Assembly (NCBI RefSeq): GCF_000495835.1
Contig: NZ_AWGC01000018.1
Coordinates: forward strand, 1-64,000
Direction of reading: 5' to 3'
DNA: 64,000 bases
Origin: Asticcacaulis sp. AC402
GTDB lineage: Bacteria; Pseudomonadota; Alphaproteobacteria; Caulobacterales; Caulobacteraceae
Part shown: piece after piece, positions 48,120 through 55,653 of the stretch
Layout: the number at the start of each line of letters is the position of its first letter
Numbering within the stretch: position 1 is the stretch's first letter
Notes under the pieces: generated by a model
Told to the model about the DNA's origin: nothing
Seen by the model: the letters and a program-made list of their open reading frames with translations, nothing else
Databases searched by the model: none
Translations under genes and position numbers: made by a program

Positions 48120-48632
48120 TTAAATTGCCTTGTGCATAACATAGTCGGTAAAGCCATAGGGCCCCATTTGAACGGGGACCTCGGCCTCGACCTGGAAGCC
48201 GGAGCGCAGGTAGTAGTCAATGGCCGGAGTATTGTCCTTATTGACATACAGCGCCAGCTCGACCGGCGGCGAGCTCGAAATCCGGTCAGCCTGGAAGTGG
48301 TCGAGGGCCGCCTGGATCAAGGCCTTGCCAAGGCCCAGGCCGCGGTGGTCATCGCGAACATACAGCTTTTTCAGCCACAGACGGTCGCCTTCCTTGTAGG
48401 CCGAGGCATAGCCGACATCGAGGTCGCCATAGCGTACGACCCAGAAGACGTGGCCCTGGCGGATCATCTCGTCTTCCAGATTTTCGGCGGCGTAGAGCAC
48501 GGCCAGCATGGCGTCGACCCGGTCGGGCGCGATGATGTTGCGATAGCATTTGGGCCAGATGACCAGCGCCAGTTCGCGCACGATCTCCAGCTCGTCGACG
48601 CCGATCCGGCGTATCTGAGGCGGTCGGGCCAT
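48120..48632 (-). CDS. GNAT-family N-acetyltransferase (paralogue 2)
   Basis: A 170-residue GNAT protein with acetyl-CoA loop RGLGLGKALI after WLKKLYVRDDH, and a C-terminal IDYYLRSGFQVEAEVPVQMG segment. It shares the framework ELALVIWPKCYRNIIAP and the ending FTDYVMHK with the neighbouring GNAT protein, so the two arose by duplication. The segment ADRISSSPPVELALYVNKDN is longer than in the paralogue and may shape the acceptor site. Substrate unknown. Confidence 0.9.
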   Translation of the reverse strand: MARPPQIRRIGVDELEIVRELALVIWPKCYRNIIAPDRVDAMLAVLYAAENLEDEMIRQGHVFWVVRYGDLDVGYASAYKEGDRLWLKKLYVRDDHRGLGLGKALIQAALDHFQADRISSSPPVELALYVNKDNTPAIDYYLRSGFQVEAEVPVQMGPYGFTDYVMHKAI

Positions 48633-48750
48633 TGTTTCCCCTTTTCTCGAATCGACAGCCGTCTTTTTGCGGCTTAACGCAAGACTATGTTGCAGAAACG
48701 GCGTTTTTCCAAGCTAAATTTTCGCAAGAGTCCGGCGCAACCGGGGGCAT

Positions 48751-48788
48751 AAAAAACGCGCCCAGGGAGGGGAGACGTCCCTGGGCGC
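48751..48788 (-). terminator. Terminator of the alanine dehydrogenase gene
   Basis: GCGCCCAGGGA (48758-48768) pairs with TCCCTGGGCGC (48778-48788). On the minus strand the stem is followed by TTTTTT (A-run 48751-48756). It lies about 120 bp beyond the stop codon of ald. Confidence 0.82.
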
Positions 48789-48908
48789 CATCACCGGCCA
48801 GAATAGGGAGGGCCGGATCTTGTTGGGCAGTTGCCTTACGAACGCCGTCGGCAGATGGATCATGCGAGGCGCATTTTTTGTTTCGGCAAAGAACGCCGGC
48901 TGTCGGCC

Positions 48909-50006
48909 TCAGGCCGCGAACGGCAGGTCCAGGGCTTCGGCGACGGCCTGATAGGTGATCTTGCCATTGGCGACGTTCAGGCCGTTGCGCAGGTGCAGAT
49001 CGGCTGCCAGCGCCGCCGACACGCCCATGCGCGCCATCTTCAGCACGAATGGAAGCGTGGCGTTGTTGAGGGCAAGGGTCGAGGTTCGCGCCACGGCGCC
49101 CGGCATATTGGCGACGCAGTAGTGGACAATGCCGTCGACCAGATAAATTGGATCCTGATGCGTCGTCGGATGCGAGGTTTCGAAACAGCCGCCCTGGTCG
49201 ATAGCAATGTCGACCAGAACCGCGCCCTGCTTCATGGTCTTCAGCATGTCGCGGGTGATCAGTTTCGGTGCCGCCGCGCCCGGGATCAGCACGGCGCCGA
49301 TGACCAGATCGGCGTCGCGGATGGCTTCCGCGAGGGCGCCCTTGGACGAATAGGCGGTCTTGACGCGACCGTGGAACAGCTGGTCGATCTCGATCAGCTT
49401 GGCGCCGGAGATGTCGAACAGGGTGACATCGGCGTGGAGGCCGACCGCCATCTGGGCGGCATTGATGCCCGAAACGCCGCCGCCGATGATAACGACCTTT
49501 GCCGGCGCCACGCCCGGCACGCCGCCCAGCAGGACTCCGCGGCCGCCGAAGGCCTTATGCAAATATGTGGCGCCGACATGGACCGAGATGCGGCCGGCGA
49601 CTTCGGACATCGGGCGCAGCAGCGGCAGGCCGCCGGCGGCCTCGGTGACGGTCTCATAGGCGATGCACGTGGCGCCGGACGCCATCAGGGCCTCGGCCTG
49701 GGGCTTGTCGGCCGCGAGGTGAAGGTAGGTGAACAGGGTCTGGGAGGGCTTCAGGCGGGCGCATTCGTGCAGTTGCGGTTCCTTGACCTTGACGATCATC
49801 TCACCGGCGTCGAAAGTCTCCTCAGCGGTGGCCAGGATGGTGGCGCCAGCGTCGCTATAGTCCTGGTCAGAAAAACCGATCCCGGCCCCGGCCTGGGTTT
49901 CGACGAAGACCTCATGACCCTGGTGGGTCAGTTCGGCGACGGCGTGCGGTACCAGGCCGACGCGGTATTCGTGGTTCTTGATTTCCTTGGGGACGCTGAT
50001 CTTCAT
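48909..50006 (-). CDS. ald: Alanine dehydrogenase
   Basis: NAD-dependent oxidative deamination of L-alanine to pyruvate and ammonia. The 365-residue protein has the family opening [20 protein letters not shown], the substrate residues K75 (VKVKEPQ) and H96 (TYLHLA), a Rossmann nucleotide-binding loop [11 protein letters not shown], and the late catalytic [13 protein letters not shown] segment. Start ATG 50006 has AGGAG seven bases before it; an upstream in-frame start would add 23 atypical residues. It is divergent from an Lrp/AsnC-type gene, the usual AldR arrangement, so alanine-responsive control across the shared 339-bp region is likely. Confidence 0.95.
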   Translation of the reverse strand: MKISVPKEIKNHEYRVGLVPHAVAELTHQGHEVFVETQAGAGIGFSDQDYSDAGATILATAEETFDAGEMIVKVKEPQLHECARLKPSQTLFTYLHLAADKPQAEALMASGATCIAYETVTEAAGGLPLLRPMSEVAGRISVHVGATYLHKAFGGRGVLLGGVPGVAPAKVVIIGGGVSGINAAQMAVGLHADVTLFDISGAKLIEIDQLFHGRVKTAYSSKGALAEAIRDADLVIGAVLIPGAAAPKLITRDMLKTMKQGAVLVDIAIDQGGCFETSHPTTHQDPIYLVDGIVHYCVANMPGAVARTSTLALNNATLPFVLKMARMGVSAALAADLHLRNGLNVANGKITYQAVAEALDLPFAA

Positions 50007-50345
50007 GGTGTGGCTCCTGGGCGAGCACTTCCCGAAACGTGGCTGCCACTTTCGGTTAGAAGTGCGAAAAAACAAATATTTACCGCGGGCGCCGGTACGC
50101 CTCAGGCGGCAATGGGCTTTACGCTTACAATTTAAAGTCTTGGCTGTTGAACGACTTGGCTGTTTGACGGCCTGACTTTTGCATTATGCCGCCCGGTACG
50201 CGCCTACGTACCGGACAGAGTTTTCTTCGCGATCTTCTGACGATCGTTTCGTTTCCCTTGAAGTCAATTATATCGCGTCATAAGCGGTAAATCCTCGAAA
50301 TTTTTAGCATTGCCTCGCCAGCACGTTGGATATAAATTCAAAATC
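50007..50345. promoter_or_regulatory. Divergent ald / aldR promoter region
   Basis: A 339-bp gene-free gap between divergent start codons. It contains related TTGGCTGTT runs (CTTGGCTGTTGAACGA, CTTGGCTGTTTGACGG near 50141-50173) that could be part of an Lrp-type binding array. No individual site can be defined with certainty. Confidence 0.45.
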
Positions 50346-50810
50346 ATGGCGGGTAGCGATAAATTTTCCGATCTCGATTCCTTTGACCGTGAACTGATCA
50401 AGGTTCTGCGTGGTAATGCACGCGCCACTTCGGCCGGCCTGGGCGAGGCCGTTGGCCTGTCGCCGTCGGCCGCCCACCGCCGGGTCAAGATACTCGAACA
50501 GAAAGGCGTTATCGCGGGTTATCGCGCCGTGATCGCCGAAAACGTCCAGGGTAAGCAGGGGACGGTCTTCGTCCATGTCACGCTGCAGGACCAGCGCCGC
50601 GAAACCTTTGAAAAGTTCGAACGCGCCGCCATCGCCTGCGCCGCCATCGAGGAATGCCATCTGATGTCGGGCGAGGCCGATTACCTGCTCAAGATCGTGT
50701 TGCGTGAAAGCCTGTCCTATGAAGATGTGCACCGCGACGTGCTGTCGACCATGCCGGGCGTGTCGAAACTGGTGTCGCAGTTCTCCATTCGCACCGTGAA
50801 GATGGCCTGA
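50346..50810 (+). CDS. Lrp/AsnC-family regulator, probable AldR
   Basis: A 154-residue regulator: N-terminal winged helix (LDSFDRELIKVLRGNARATS, LGEAVGLSPSAAHRRVKILE) and a C-terminal RAM/AsnC ligand domain (VTLQDQRRETFEKFE, CHLMSGEADYLLKIVL, VSKLVSQFSIRTVK). Its place opposite alanine dehydrogenase suggests that it activates ald in response to alanine. Start ATG at 50346 gives the usual family length; an upstream TTG is less likely. The ribosome site is weak. Confidence 0.9.
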   Translation: MAGSDKFSDLDSFDRELIKVLRGNARATSAGLGEAVGLSPSAAHRRVKILEQKGVIAGYRAVIAENVQGKQGTVFVHVTLQDQRRETFEKFERAAIACAAIEECHLMSGEADYLLKIVLRESLSYEDVHRDVLSTMPGVSKLVSQFSIRTVKMA

Positions 50811-51315
50811 CCTTGGCTTGGGCGGATCTGGACCTGGATGTCGTACCAACCAACGAAAACACTGAGACATCTACAGTAATACCAACCCACTTTGACTTTG
50901 ACATTCTTTCCGCAAGGAGACCCCTCCGTCTCGAGCCTCGCCGGCAGGCAGCGCTACGATCTTCGATCTCCGCTTGCTCGCCATGGCACGGGCCACCCCG
51001 CTCCCCATCGAAGGGATGGGGAGGAGAAAAAGAATATGTTCAATGGTTTCTTCTCCTCCCCATTTCAAATGGGGAGGTGCCGAGCAAGCGAGCCCAAAGG
51101 GCGAAGCGCGTCGAGGCGGAGGGGTCTCCCTACTGTCGATGTGTCAATCTTTTCGTTGATAGGCATAAGACAAGGGGGCCTCTTACTATCGATTGATCAC
51201 AGGTAACGGCCGTTGGTCTGCCGTACTTTTTGGCCTGCACCTTCCAAAGTCAGCCGGATGGCGCGAAGTGATTTATCTGCGGCGCAGTCTTCATGCCGCC
51301 CGCATTCGGGGGCGA
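50811..51315. other. Gene-free region with a long inverted repeat
   Basis: No gene is supported. The segment is dominated by the palindromic element at 50917-51129. ATACCAACCCAC just before it resembles half of the interspersed hairpin repeat at 946-1036 but lacks that unit's other end. Confidence 0.5.
50917..51129. repeat. 213-bp imperfect palindromic intergenic element
   Basis: The outer arms GGAGACCCCTCCGTC (50917) and GGCGGAGGGGTCTCC (51115-51129) pair at 14 of 15 positions. GCTTGCTCGCCATGG near 50970 faces GGTGCCGAGCAAGCGAG near 51076. The centre has CCCCATCGAAGGGATGGGGA and CTCCTCCCCATTTCAAATGGGGAGG hairpins. It looks like a nested, foldable non-coding element, probably one of a dispersed family. 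Confidence 0.7.
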
Positions 51316-51963
51316 TCAACTCCGGCCCAACCGCCAGGCAATGTAGGACGATAGGACCAGATAGACAGCCATAGTCACCGTCATCAGGTCCCAGCTGCTC
51401 AGCGGCGGCACAAGGCTTAGCCGTTCGGCGGCAGCCCACAAGAACAGGGCGCCCTGCAAAACCCAGAAGTTGACGGCGCCCGTTTCCAGCATGGTGCGAC
51501 GGTGAAATTCGTCACCGTGCCGCCACAAAAGCAGGTTGACGCCGCTCTGGGCGGCAAACACCAGCGCCAATACCGCATACAGCCCGATCGCCATGCCGTT
51601 TTCGATGGCTGCCTTCGATAGGAGCGGCACAGCGCCCAACACCAGACCGGCCAGCACGAGGGTCAGGCCCTGTAGCCACAACAGCCGCTTCATCAAGGGT
51701 TCCAGCCGCTTTGAGTCCGACTGGGTTATCAGGCAGCCCAACGGCTCGATCCCCCGGCTTATGAGGGTAAGCACACCGAGTCCGCACAGGGCCAGGGCAA
51801 TGACCAGCGACAACTCGTCCGACCAGGGTCGATCACTTGCCGAGGTCTTGAGGAACCGACCGCCACCAAATCCGACCAGGGCGCCCGAGCCGGCCATGAC
51901 AGCGATGAGGGCGAAACGCTTCCACAGCGCAGGCTTTTCGCCTGCTTCATTCTCCTTGAGCAT
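51316..51963 (-). CDS. Multi-pass membrane protein downstream of an XRE regulator
   Basis: A 215-residue membrane protein with about six hydrophobic segments (e.g. FALIAVMAGSGALVGFGGG, GVNLLLWRHGDEFHRRTML, VYLVLSSYIAWRLGRS). No family can be named with certainty. Start ATG at 51963 overlaps the XRE gene by 17 bp and has AGGA eight bases upstream. Pairing of a short XRE regulator with a multi-helix membrane protein is a recurrent bacterial arrangement, in which the membrane protein may control the regulator or be its target. Confidence 0.82.
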   Translation of the reverse strand: MLKENEAGEKPALWKRFALIAVMAGSGALVGFGGGRFLKTSASDRPWSDELSLVIALALCGLGVLTLISRGIEPLGCLITQSDSKRLEPLMKRLLWLQGLTLVLAGLVLGAVPLLSKAAIENGMAIGLYAVLALVFAAQSGVNLLLWRHGDEFHRRTMLETGAVNFWVLQGALFLWAAAERLSLVPPLSSWDLMTVTMAVYLVLSSYIAWRLGRS

Positions 51964-52174
51964 CTTTGATGTCCTGTGCAGTAAAGGCCGGCTGGAAGAG
52001 CGCCTCCAGCGGCAGATTGAAAAGGTAGGCCAGTTTGAAGGCAAGCTCGAGACTGGGATCGTGCTTGCCCACTTCAATAGCGTTGACGGCCTGGCGTGAT
52101 ACCCCCAGTCGCTCGCCCAGTTCGCCCTGACTCCAGCCGCGCTGCATGCGTAAGTCCCTGACGGTGTTGCGCAT
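51947..52174 (-). CDS. XRE-family transcriptional regulator (single HTH domain)
   Basis: A 75-residue Cro/C1-type regulator, almost only the five-helix HTH domain: VRDLRMQRGWSQGELGERLG, VSRQAVNAIEVGKHDPSLEL, AFKLAYLFNLPLEALF. Start ATG is immediately after the TAA of the CPBP gene, so the genes are co-transcribed. Two TGTCAGGTTAACCTGACA-type palindromes before the operon are its likely binding sites (inference). Confidence 0.92.
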   Translation of the reverse strand: MRNTVRDLRMQRGWSQGELGERLGVSRQAVNAIEVGKHDPSLELAFKLAYLFNLPLEALFQPAFTAQDIKDAQGE

Positions 52175-53089
52175 TTACTTGTCAGTCTGGAGTTCGCCCA
52201 GCGCACCGGATTTTGGCGCGACGTCGACCATGGGGGGGAGGCGTCGCGCCAGCACCAGGACGATCAAGACCATGGCCACGGCGGCGAAGCCGACATCCCA
52301 CCACAACAGATCTGGCGTCGTTTGCGTGATCAGTCCGGGCGCACCCTTGAAGACGTCTACACCGGAGACCACAATCACGGCGCCAAAGAGGTTGTTGATA
52401 AAGTGGGCACCGGCCGCAAAGGCGATGCTGCCCGTTCGCAGCGTGATCCAGGTAAAGGCGATGCCCATGGCGCCGGCTGAGACGGCTTGCGGGATGCCAT
52501 TGGGAATATGCAGGGCCCCGAAGATCAGGCCGCCGACCAGGGTGACGAACCAGATATTGCGGTTGATCTTCAACAGGCCCTGGGTCACGTAGCCGCGAAA
52601 AATGTATTCTTCCGCGAAGGTTTGAATAAAAAGGGCGACGACGATCAAGCCGATAACGATGGGATCCACCGGAGTCAGCCGCAGGGTAAAGCCTTCAGGC
52701 CGCAAGCCATAGTCCACGGCAACATTTGCGATCAGCACAACCAGCCAGACCACCAGGCCCAGGACGAAACCGGCCCAGGTCCAGTTGCCCAGCAGGCGCA
52801 TCGGGCTTTTGCGGTGAAGCCACATAACGCCAAGACCAAAGCCGATCAGCCATGCGCCGAAGCTGATGGCAATCAACGGGAAAAAGATCATGGGCTGGGA
52901 CGGATCTGTCAATCGTGACTGCAGGTCGGCCATGGAGACGCCGGAAGCGACGACCACCATGACGTAAACCACCGAGACCACGGTCTGGATGACAAAAGCG
53001 ATCAGAACGGCGACCAGGTAGCGCCAAAAGGCGTGACGGCCCTCGAGGGCGTGATCGAGAAAGGTCGGTTTAACAATAAAGGCCGGCAT
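52175..53089 (-). CDS. CPBP-family intramembrane metalloprotease
   Basis: A 304-residue membrane protein with about eight hydrophobic helices and the full CPBP (Abi/CAAX-like) active-site set: motif 1 E160-E161-x3-R165 (EEYIFRGY), motif 2 with H194 (GALHIPNG), motif 3 with H229 and N232/N233 (HFINNLFG). Members of this family act as CAAX-type prenyl endopeptidases, bacteriocin-immunity proteins or membrane signalling proteases; the substrate here is unknown. It is the first gene of an operon with the XRE regulator and membrane protein and is directly preceded by two palindromic operators. Confidence 0.92.
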   Translation of the reverse strand: MPAFIVKPTFLDHALEGRHAFWRYLVAVLIAFVIQTVVSVVYVMVVVASGVSMADLQSRLTDPSQPMIFFPLIAISFGAWLIGFGLGVMWLHRKSPMRLLGNWTWAGFVLGLVVWLVVLIANVAVDYGLRPEGFTLRLTPVDPIVIGLIVVALFIQTFAEEYIFRGYVTQGLLKINRNIWFVTLVGGLIFGALHIPNGIPQAVSAGAMGIAFTWITLRTGSIAFAAGAHFINNLFGAVIVVSGVDVFKGAPGLITQTTPDLLWWDVGFAAVAMVLIVLVLARRLPPMVDVAPKSGALGELQTDK

Positions 53090-53111
53090 AACGGCTCCCC
53101 TGTAACGTTGA

Positions 53112-53162
53112 CTGTCAGGTTAACCTGACAGATCGTCGCCGGGCTGTCAAGTATACCTGACA
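53112..53162. promoter_or_regulatory. Tandem palindromic operators before the CPBP-XRE operon
   Basis: CTGTCAGGTTAACCTGACAG (53112-53131) is a perfect 20-bp palindrome. TGTCAAGTATACCTGACA (53145-53162) is a near-perfect second copy. Their centres are 32 bp apart, about three helical turns, as for cooperatively bound repressor dimers. The XRE protein of the same operon is the natural candidate ligand. Confidence 0.75.
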
Positions 53163-53190
53163 CGTTTGTATGCGGAGCTTGTACACGGAA

Positions 53191-53226
53191 TAAAAACCCC
53201 CGGCAGCGTCTTCGCTCCGGGGGTCT
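53191..53226 (-). terminator. Terminator, minus strand
   Basis: ACCCCCGG (53196-53203) pairs with CCGGGGGT (53217-53224) around GCAGCGTCTTCGCT, which itself folds (AGCG...CGCT). The A-run on the 5' side makes it a minus-strand terminator, probably for the DUF465 gene at 53365-53565. Confidence 0.65.
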
Positions 53227-53243
53227 TTCGTCTTTCAAATTCC

Positions 53244-53336
53244 AGAGCGCAGTCCGATAAGGGGGCGCCACTTTTCGGAAAAATTGCGCGAAGAAAACCT
53301 GGAGCGGGGCATTGATTCCATCAAAACCCTGCTCCA
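53244..53336 (-). repeat. Two-hairpin intergenic repeat, inverse copy
   Basis: AGAGCGCAGTCCGATAAG, then CACTTTTCGGAAAAATTGCGC, then GGAGCGGGGCATTGATTCC and ATCAAAACCCTGCTCC. A diverged member of the family in inverse orientation, between the minus-strand DUF465 gene and its terminator. Confidence 0.75.
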
Positions 53337-53364
53337 GGGCGGCGCCATCCCGGCGCCGCTGCCG

Positions 53365-53565
53365 TCACTGCAGCATAGGTACGTCGACATCCTGTCGGAT
53401 GTGGGCCTTCATGCGTTCAAGTTCTTCCTTGAGCTTAAGCTTCTTCCGCTTCAACTCCGTAAGGTATAAGGAGTCAACGGAAGGACTGCGTTCTTCACGC
53501 GCAATAATCGTTTTCAGGTTTTGGTGACGATGGTCGAGTTCACGAACTCTCGCTTCGATGGACAT
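53365..53565 (-). CDS. DUF465 / YdcH-family small coiled-coil protein
   Basis: A 66-residue, highly charged helical protein: VRELDHRHQNLKTIIAREER, a short loop, then LTELKRKKLKLKEELERMKA. Both segments match the two-helix DUF465 fold, whose function is unknown. Start at the ATG at 53565 (MSIEARVREL) is preferred because GAGG lies upstream at a suitable distance; an ATG five codons earlier is possible. A second DUF465 protein is encoded about 1.4 kb away at 54919-55311. Confidence 0.85.
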   Translation of the reverse strand: MSIEARVRELDHRHQNLKTIIAREERSPSVDSLYLTELKRKKLKLKEELERMKAHIRQDVDVPMLQ

Positions 53566-53738
53566 ACGGCGGATCCTCATGTCTCAGGGGGGCTCCGGAC
53601 CCCGTGTCCGGAAGCGGCTATTGGAACACCCGCGGGAGGCGAATGTGAAGTCACGATAAGTTACATTCGTTCACAGATGCTTGAGATACACGGTGCATGG
53701 CTTATTAAGGCTGCCTTGGGTAGCGGAGTGCTGAAATC

Positions 53739-54326
53739 TTGTCCAAAGTCGAACACAATCAAAAACTTATTGTTGCCATAAGCGGTGCTTCAGGTTCCGT
53801 GTACGGTATAACTGCATTGAGACTGCTGAAACACGCTGGGGTAGAAACGCACCTTGTCGTTTCCCGGGCTGCCGCGTTAAGTCTCAGCGCCGAAACAGAC
53901 TTTTCCTTAAGCGATATCCAGGGCCTTGCCGATGTGGTCTATAAACCGGGCGATATTGGCGCAACCATCGCCTCAGGATCGTTCCGTACACTGGGTATGC
54001 TGGTGGCGCCGTGTTCGATTAAATCTCTGAGCGAAATCGCCACGGGCGTGACGTCCAGCCTGGTCTCGCGGGCGGCCGATGTCTGTTTGAAGGAGCGCCG
54101 GCGGCTGGTGCTGATGGTGCGCGAAAGTCCCCTGCATCTGGGCCATCTGCGCTCCATGGCGGCGGTGACCGAGATGGGTGCGATCGTCGCCCCGCCGATG
54201 CCGGCCCTCTATACCCGCCCGCAGACGGTCGACGAGATCGTCACCCAGAGCGTCGGTCGGGTATTGGACCTGTTTGGTATCGACGTCGATATCAAGCGCT
54301 GGCAGGGTATGCGCGGTGATGGCTGA
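53739..54326 (+). CDS. ubiX: Flavin prenyltransferase UbiX
   Basis: Makes prenylated FMN for the UbiD decarboxylase in ubiquinone synthesis. The 195-residue protein shows the FMN loop GASGSVYGITALRLL, the VAPCSIKSLSEIATG segment, the RRRLVLMVRESPLHLGHLRS stretch and the closing VGRVLDLFGID. Start is TTG at 53739 with GGAG ten bases before; no in-frame ATG fits better. Its stop overlaps the next start by eight bases. ubiD is not in the window. Confidence 0.94.
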   Translation: MSKVEHNQKLIVAISGASGSVYGITALRLLKHAGVETHLVVSRAAALSLSAETDFSLSDIQGLADVVYKPGDIGATIASGSFRTLGMLVAPCSIKSLSEIATGVTSSLVSRAADVCLKERRRLVLMVRESPLHLGHLRSMAAVTEMGAIVAPPMPALYTRPQTVDEIVTQSVGRVLDLFGIDVDIKRWQGMRGDG

Positions 54327-54807
54327 GCCCTTCTGGGATTGGGCGGTTGCCGTCTATGGCCGGGGCAGCGTCGCTGAGGCCTGCCTGCGTCTGCAGGACG
54401 AAGGCGGGCACAATGTTCCGCTGCTGCTGTGGGCCGCCTGGGCTGGCGTTCACGGGGTGCGAATCGGTGATGACCTGGCCAGCCAGGCCGCCGCCATCGC
54501 CCGGGTCTGGTCGGACGAGGTGATTGTTCCTTTACGTAAGGTCAGGCGGCGGATGAAGGCGGCGCTCCATGATGGCGATGACCGCGATCGGATGACGGTG
54601 CGCAATCTGGTCAAGGCAACTGAGCTCGAAGCCGAAAAAGCCCTTATGGCGCAACTGACAGAGCTGGTGGTTCCCGGCGCCCTGCTACCGCCCGGCGACC
54701 AGGCGACGGCCATTTCGGAGGCACTGAGGCCGGTGGCAGGGGCGTGGTCGCCAGACCGTGATGACAAAGCCCTGGTGCAACTCAGTCAGGCCCTTACCAA
54801 GGGTTAA
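54319..54807 (+). CDS. TIGR02444 (DUF2390) family protein
   Basis: A 162-residue, mainly helical protein. The opening FWDWAVAVYGRGSVAEACLR and LLLWAAWAGVHG are hallmarks of the TIGR02444/DUF2390 family. Function is unknown. The gene overlaps the ubiX stop by eight bases, so the two are translated together. Confidence 0.88.
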   Translation: MAEPFWDWAVAVYGRGSVAEACLRLQDEGGHNVPLLLWAAWAGVHGVRIGDDLASQAAAIARVWSDEVIVPLRKVRRRMKAALHDGDDRDRMTVRNLVKATELEAEKALMAQLTELVVPGALLPPGDQATAISEALRPVAGAWSPDRDDKALVQLSQALTKG

Positions 54808-54875
54808 AATTTGCGCTATAGTGTGGCGGCTGGCGGCCGTCGGACCTTTTCCGATTGTCCTTGCGCATCAACCCC

Positions 54876-54890
54876 TTAAGCAGACATTAA
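54876..54890 (+). promoter_or_regulatory. CtrA-type box upstream of the DUF465 gene
   Basis: TTAAGCAGACATTAA fits TTAA-N7-TTAA exactly and lies 28 bp before the ATG of the 54919-55311 gene, a position compatible with control of a promoter close to the start codon. Confidence 0.5.
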
Positions 54891-54918
54891 CTCTTGGGCA
54901 AGCTGGGAGTCGTTCCAC

Positions 54919-55311
54919 ATGCATGACGACACAAACATCCGATCCTTGCGCGGCGGCGACGGGCTGCATCTGGTCAAGACGGATGGCGACGTGACGAAGG
55001 GGGACGTTGAACGCCGGGTGGCCCAGCGCCAGGACGGCGAATCGCGCCTGGAACTGGTGCCGGATATCCAGCCGGACGACCTGGATCCGCGGGTACGGGA
55101 ACTGCCGATCTCAGCCGAGACCGTCGCCTGGCGCGGCGAACTGGCCCTGCTGCGCCAGGAGCACAAGGATCTCGACGACGCCATCCAGGCTTTGGAGACC
55201 ATGCCGGTGCCGGATCAGATCCTGATCGCACGGATGAAGCGCAAGAAGCTGGCCCTGCGCGACAGGATGTCGACGCTCGAAGACAAGATCCGTCCTGATA
55301 TTATTGCCTGA
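54919..55311 (+). CDS. DUF465 / YdcH-family protein with long N-terminal extension
   Basis: A 130-residue protein. The C-terminal ~65 residues form the DUF465 helical hairpin (WRGELALLRQEHKDLDDAIQ, ILIARMKRKKLALRDRMSTL). The N-terminal ~60 residues are acidic and probably unstructured and are not part of the family core. GGGAG lies nine bases before the ATG. A perfect CtrA-type box is 28 bp upstream, so expression may be tied to the cell cycle (inference). Confidence 0.85.
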   Translation: MHDDTNIRSLRGGDGLHLVKTDGDVTKGDVERRVAQRQDGESRLELVPDIQPDDLDPRVRELPISAETVAWRGELALLRQEHKDLDDAIQALETMPVPDQILIARMKRKKLALRDRMSTLEDKIRPDIIA

Positions 55312-55443
55312 TACGTCGACGGCCCCGGGTCTTCAGTAAGTCGATCCACGGATTACACAGATTGCACAGATTTGCGCTTCGCGCATTTGAAATGCCGCTA
55401 CCTGGAGCGGAATGGCTTTTGGTAGACTTTCCATCTCGCAGTT

Positions 55444-55560
55444 GAGTGGAATGTGTTTTGATGGAATCAAAACCCGGCTCTACGTTTTCGTTTTTGTCGC
55501 GCAATTTATCCGAAAACGGGAGCGCACGTGCGGCGGCGTCCACCTTAGCGGATTGCCCTG
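55444..55560 (+). repeat. Two-hairpin intergenic repeat
   Basis: GAGTGGAATGTGTTTTGATG pairs with GAATCAAAACCCGGCTC. Then TTTGTCGCGCAATTTATCCG leads into CGGGAGCGCACGTGCGGCGG and CACCTTAGCGGATTGCCCTG. Its middle part is the best match to the fragment at 3442-3486. Confidence 0.8.
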
Positions 55561-55591
55561 TAGACTTGCAGGGAGAGAACTCAATCTGAAA

Positions 55592-55636
55592 AAATCTGTG
55601 AAATCTGTGAAATCTGTGAAATCTGTGAAATCTGTG
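55592..55636 (+). repeat. Five tandem copies of AAATCTGTG
   Basis: The 9-bp unit AAATCTGTG is repeated five times without error and followed by GACC. Because nine is a multiple of three, frames through it stay open on both strands. About 220 bp upstream CACAGATTGCACAGATTT is the inverse of two units. Confidence 0.9.
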
Positions 55637-55653
55637 GACCAGCTTTCCTTTGC

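Larger units (their letters stand above)
55312..55653. other. Repeat-filled gap before nagA
   Basis: No gene is supported. The gap holds a CCACGGATTACACAGATT sequence (about 55347), a full two-hairpin repeat (55444-55560) and a 9-bp tandem repeat (55592-55636) that is the inverted counterpart of the first sequence. Confidence 0.6.

Noticed and set aside
50838-50895. A third copy of the ATGGCTCCTCGCAC / GGGTTGGTATA repeat
   Set aside because: Only the ATACCAACCC part is present; the other end and the paired stem are missing.
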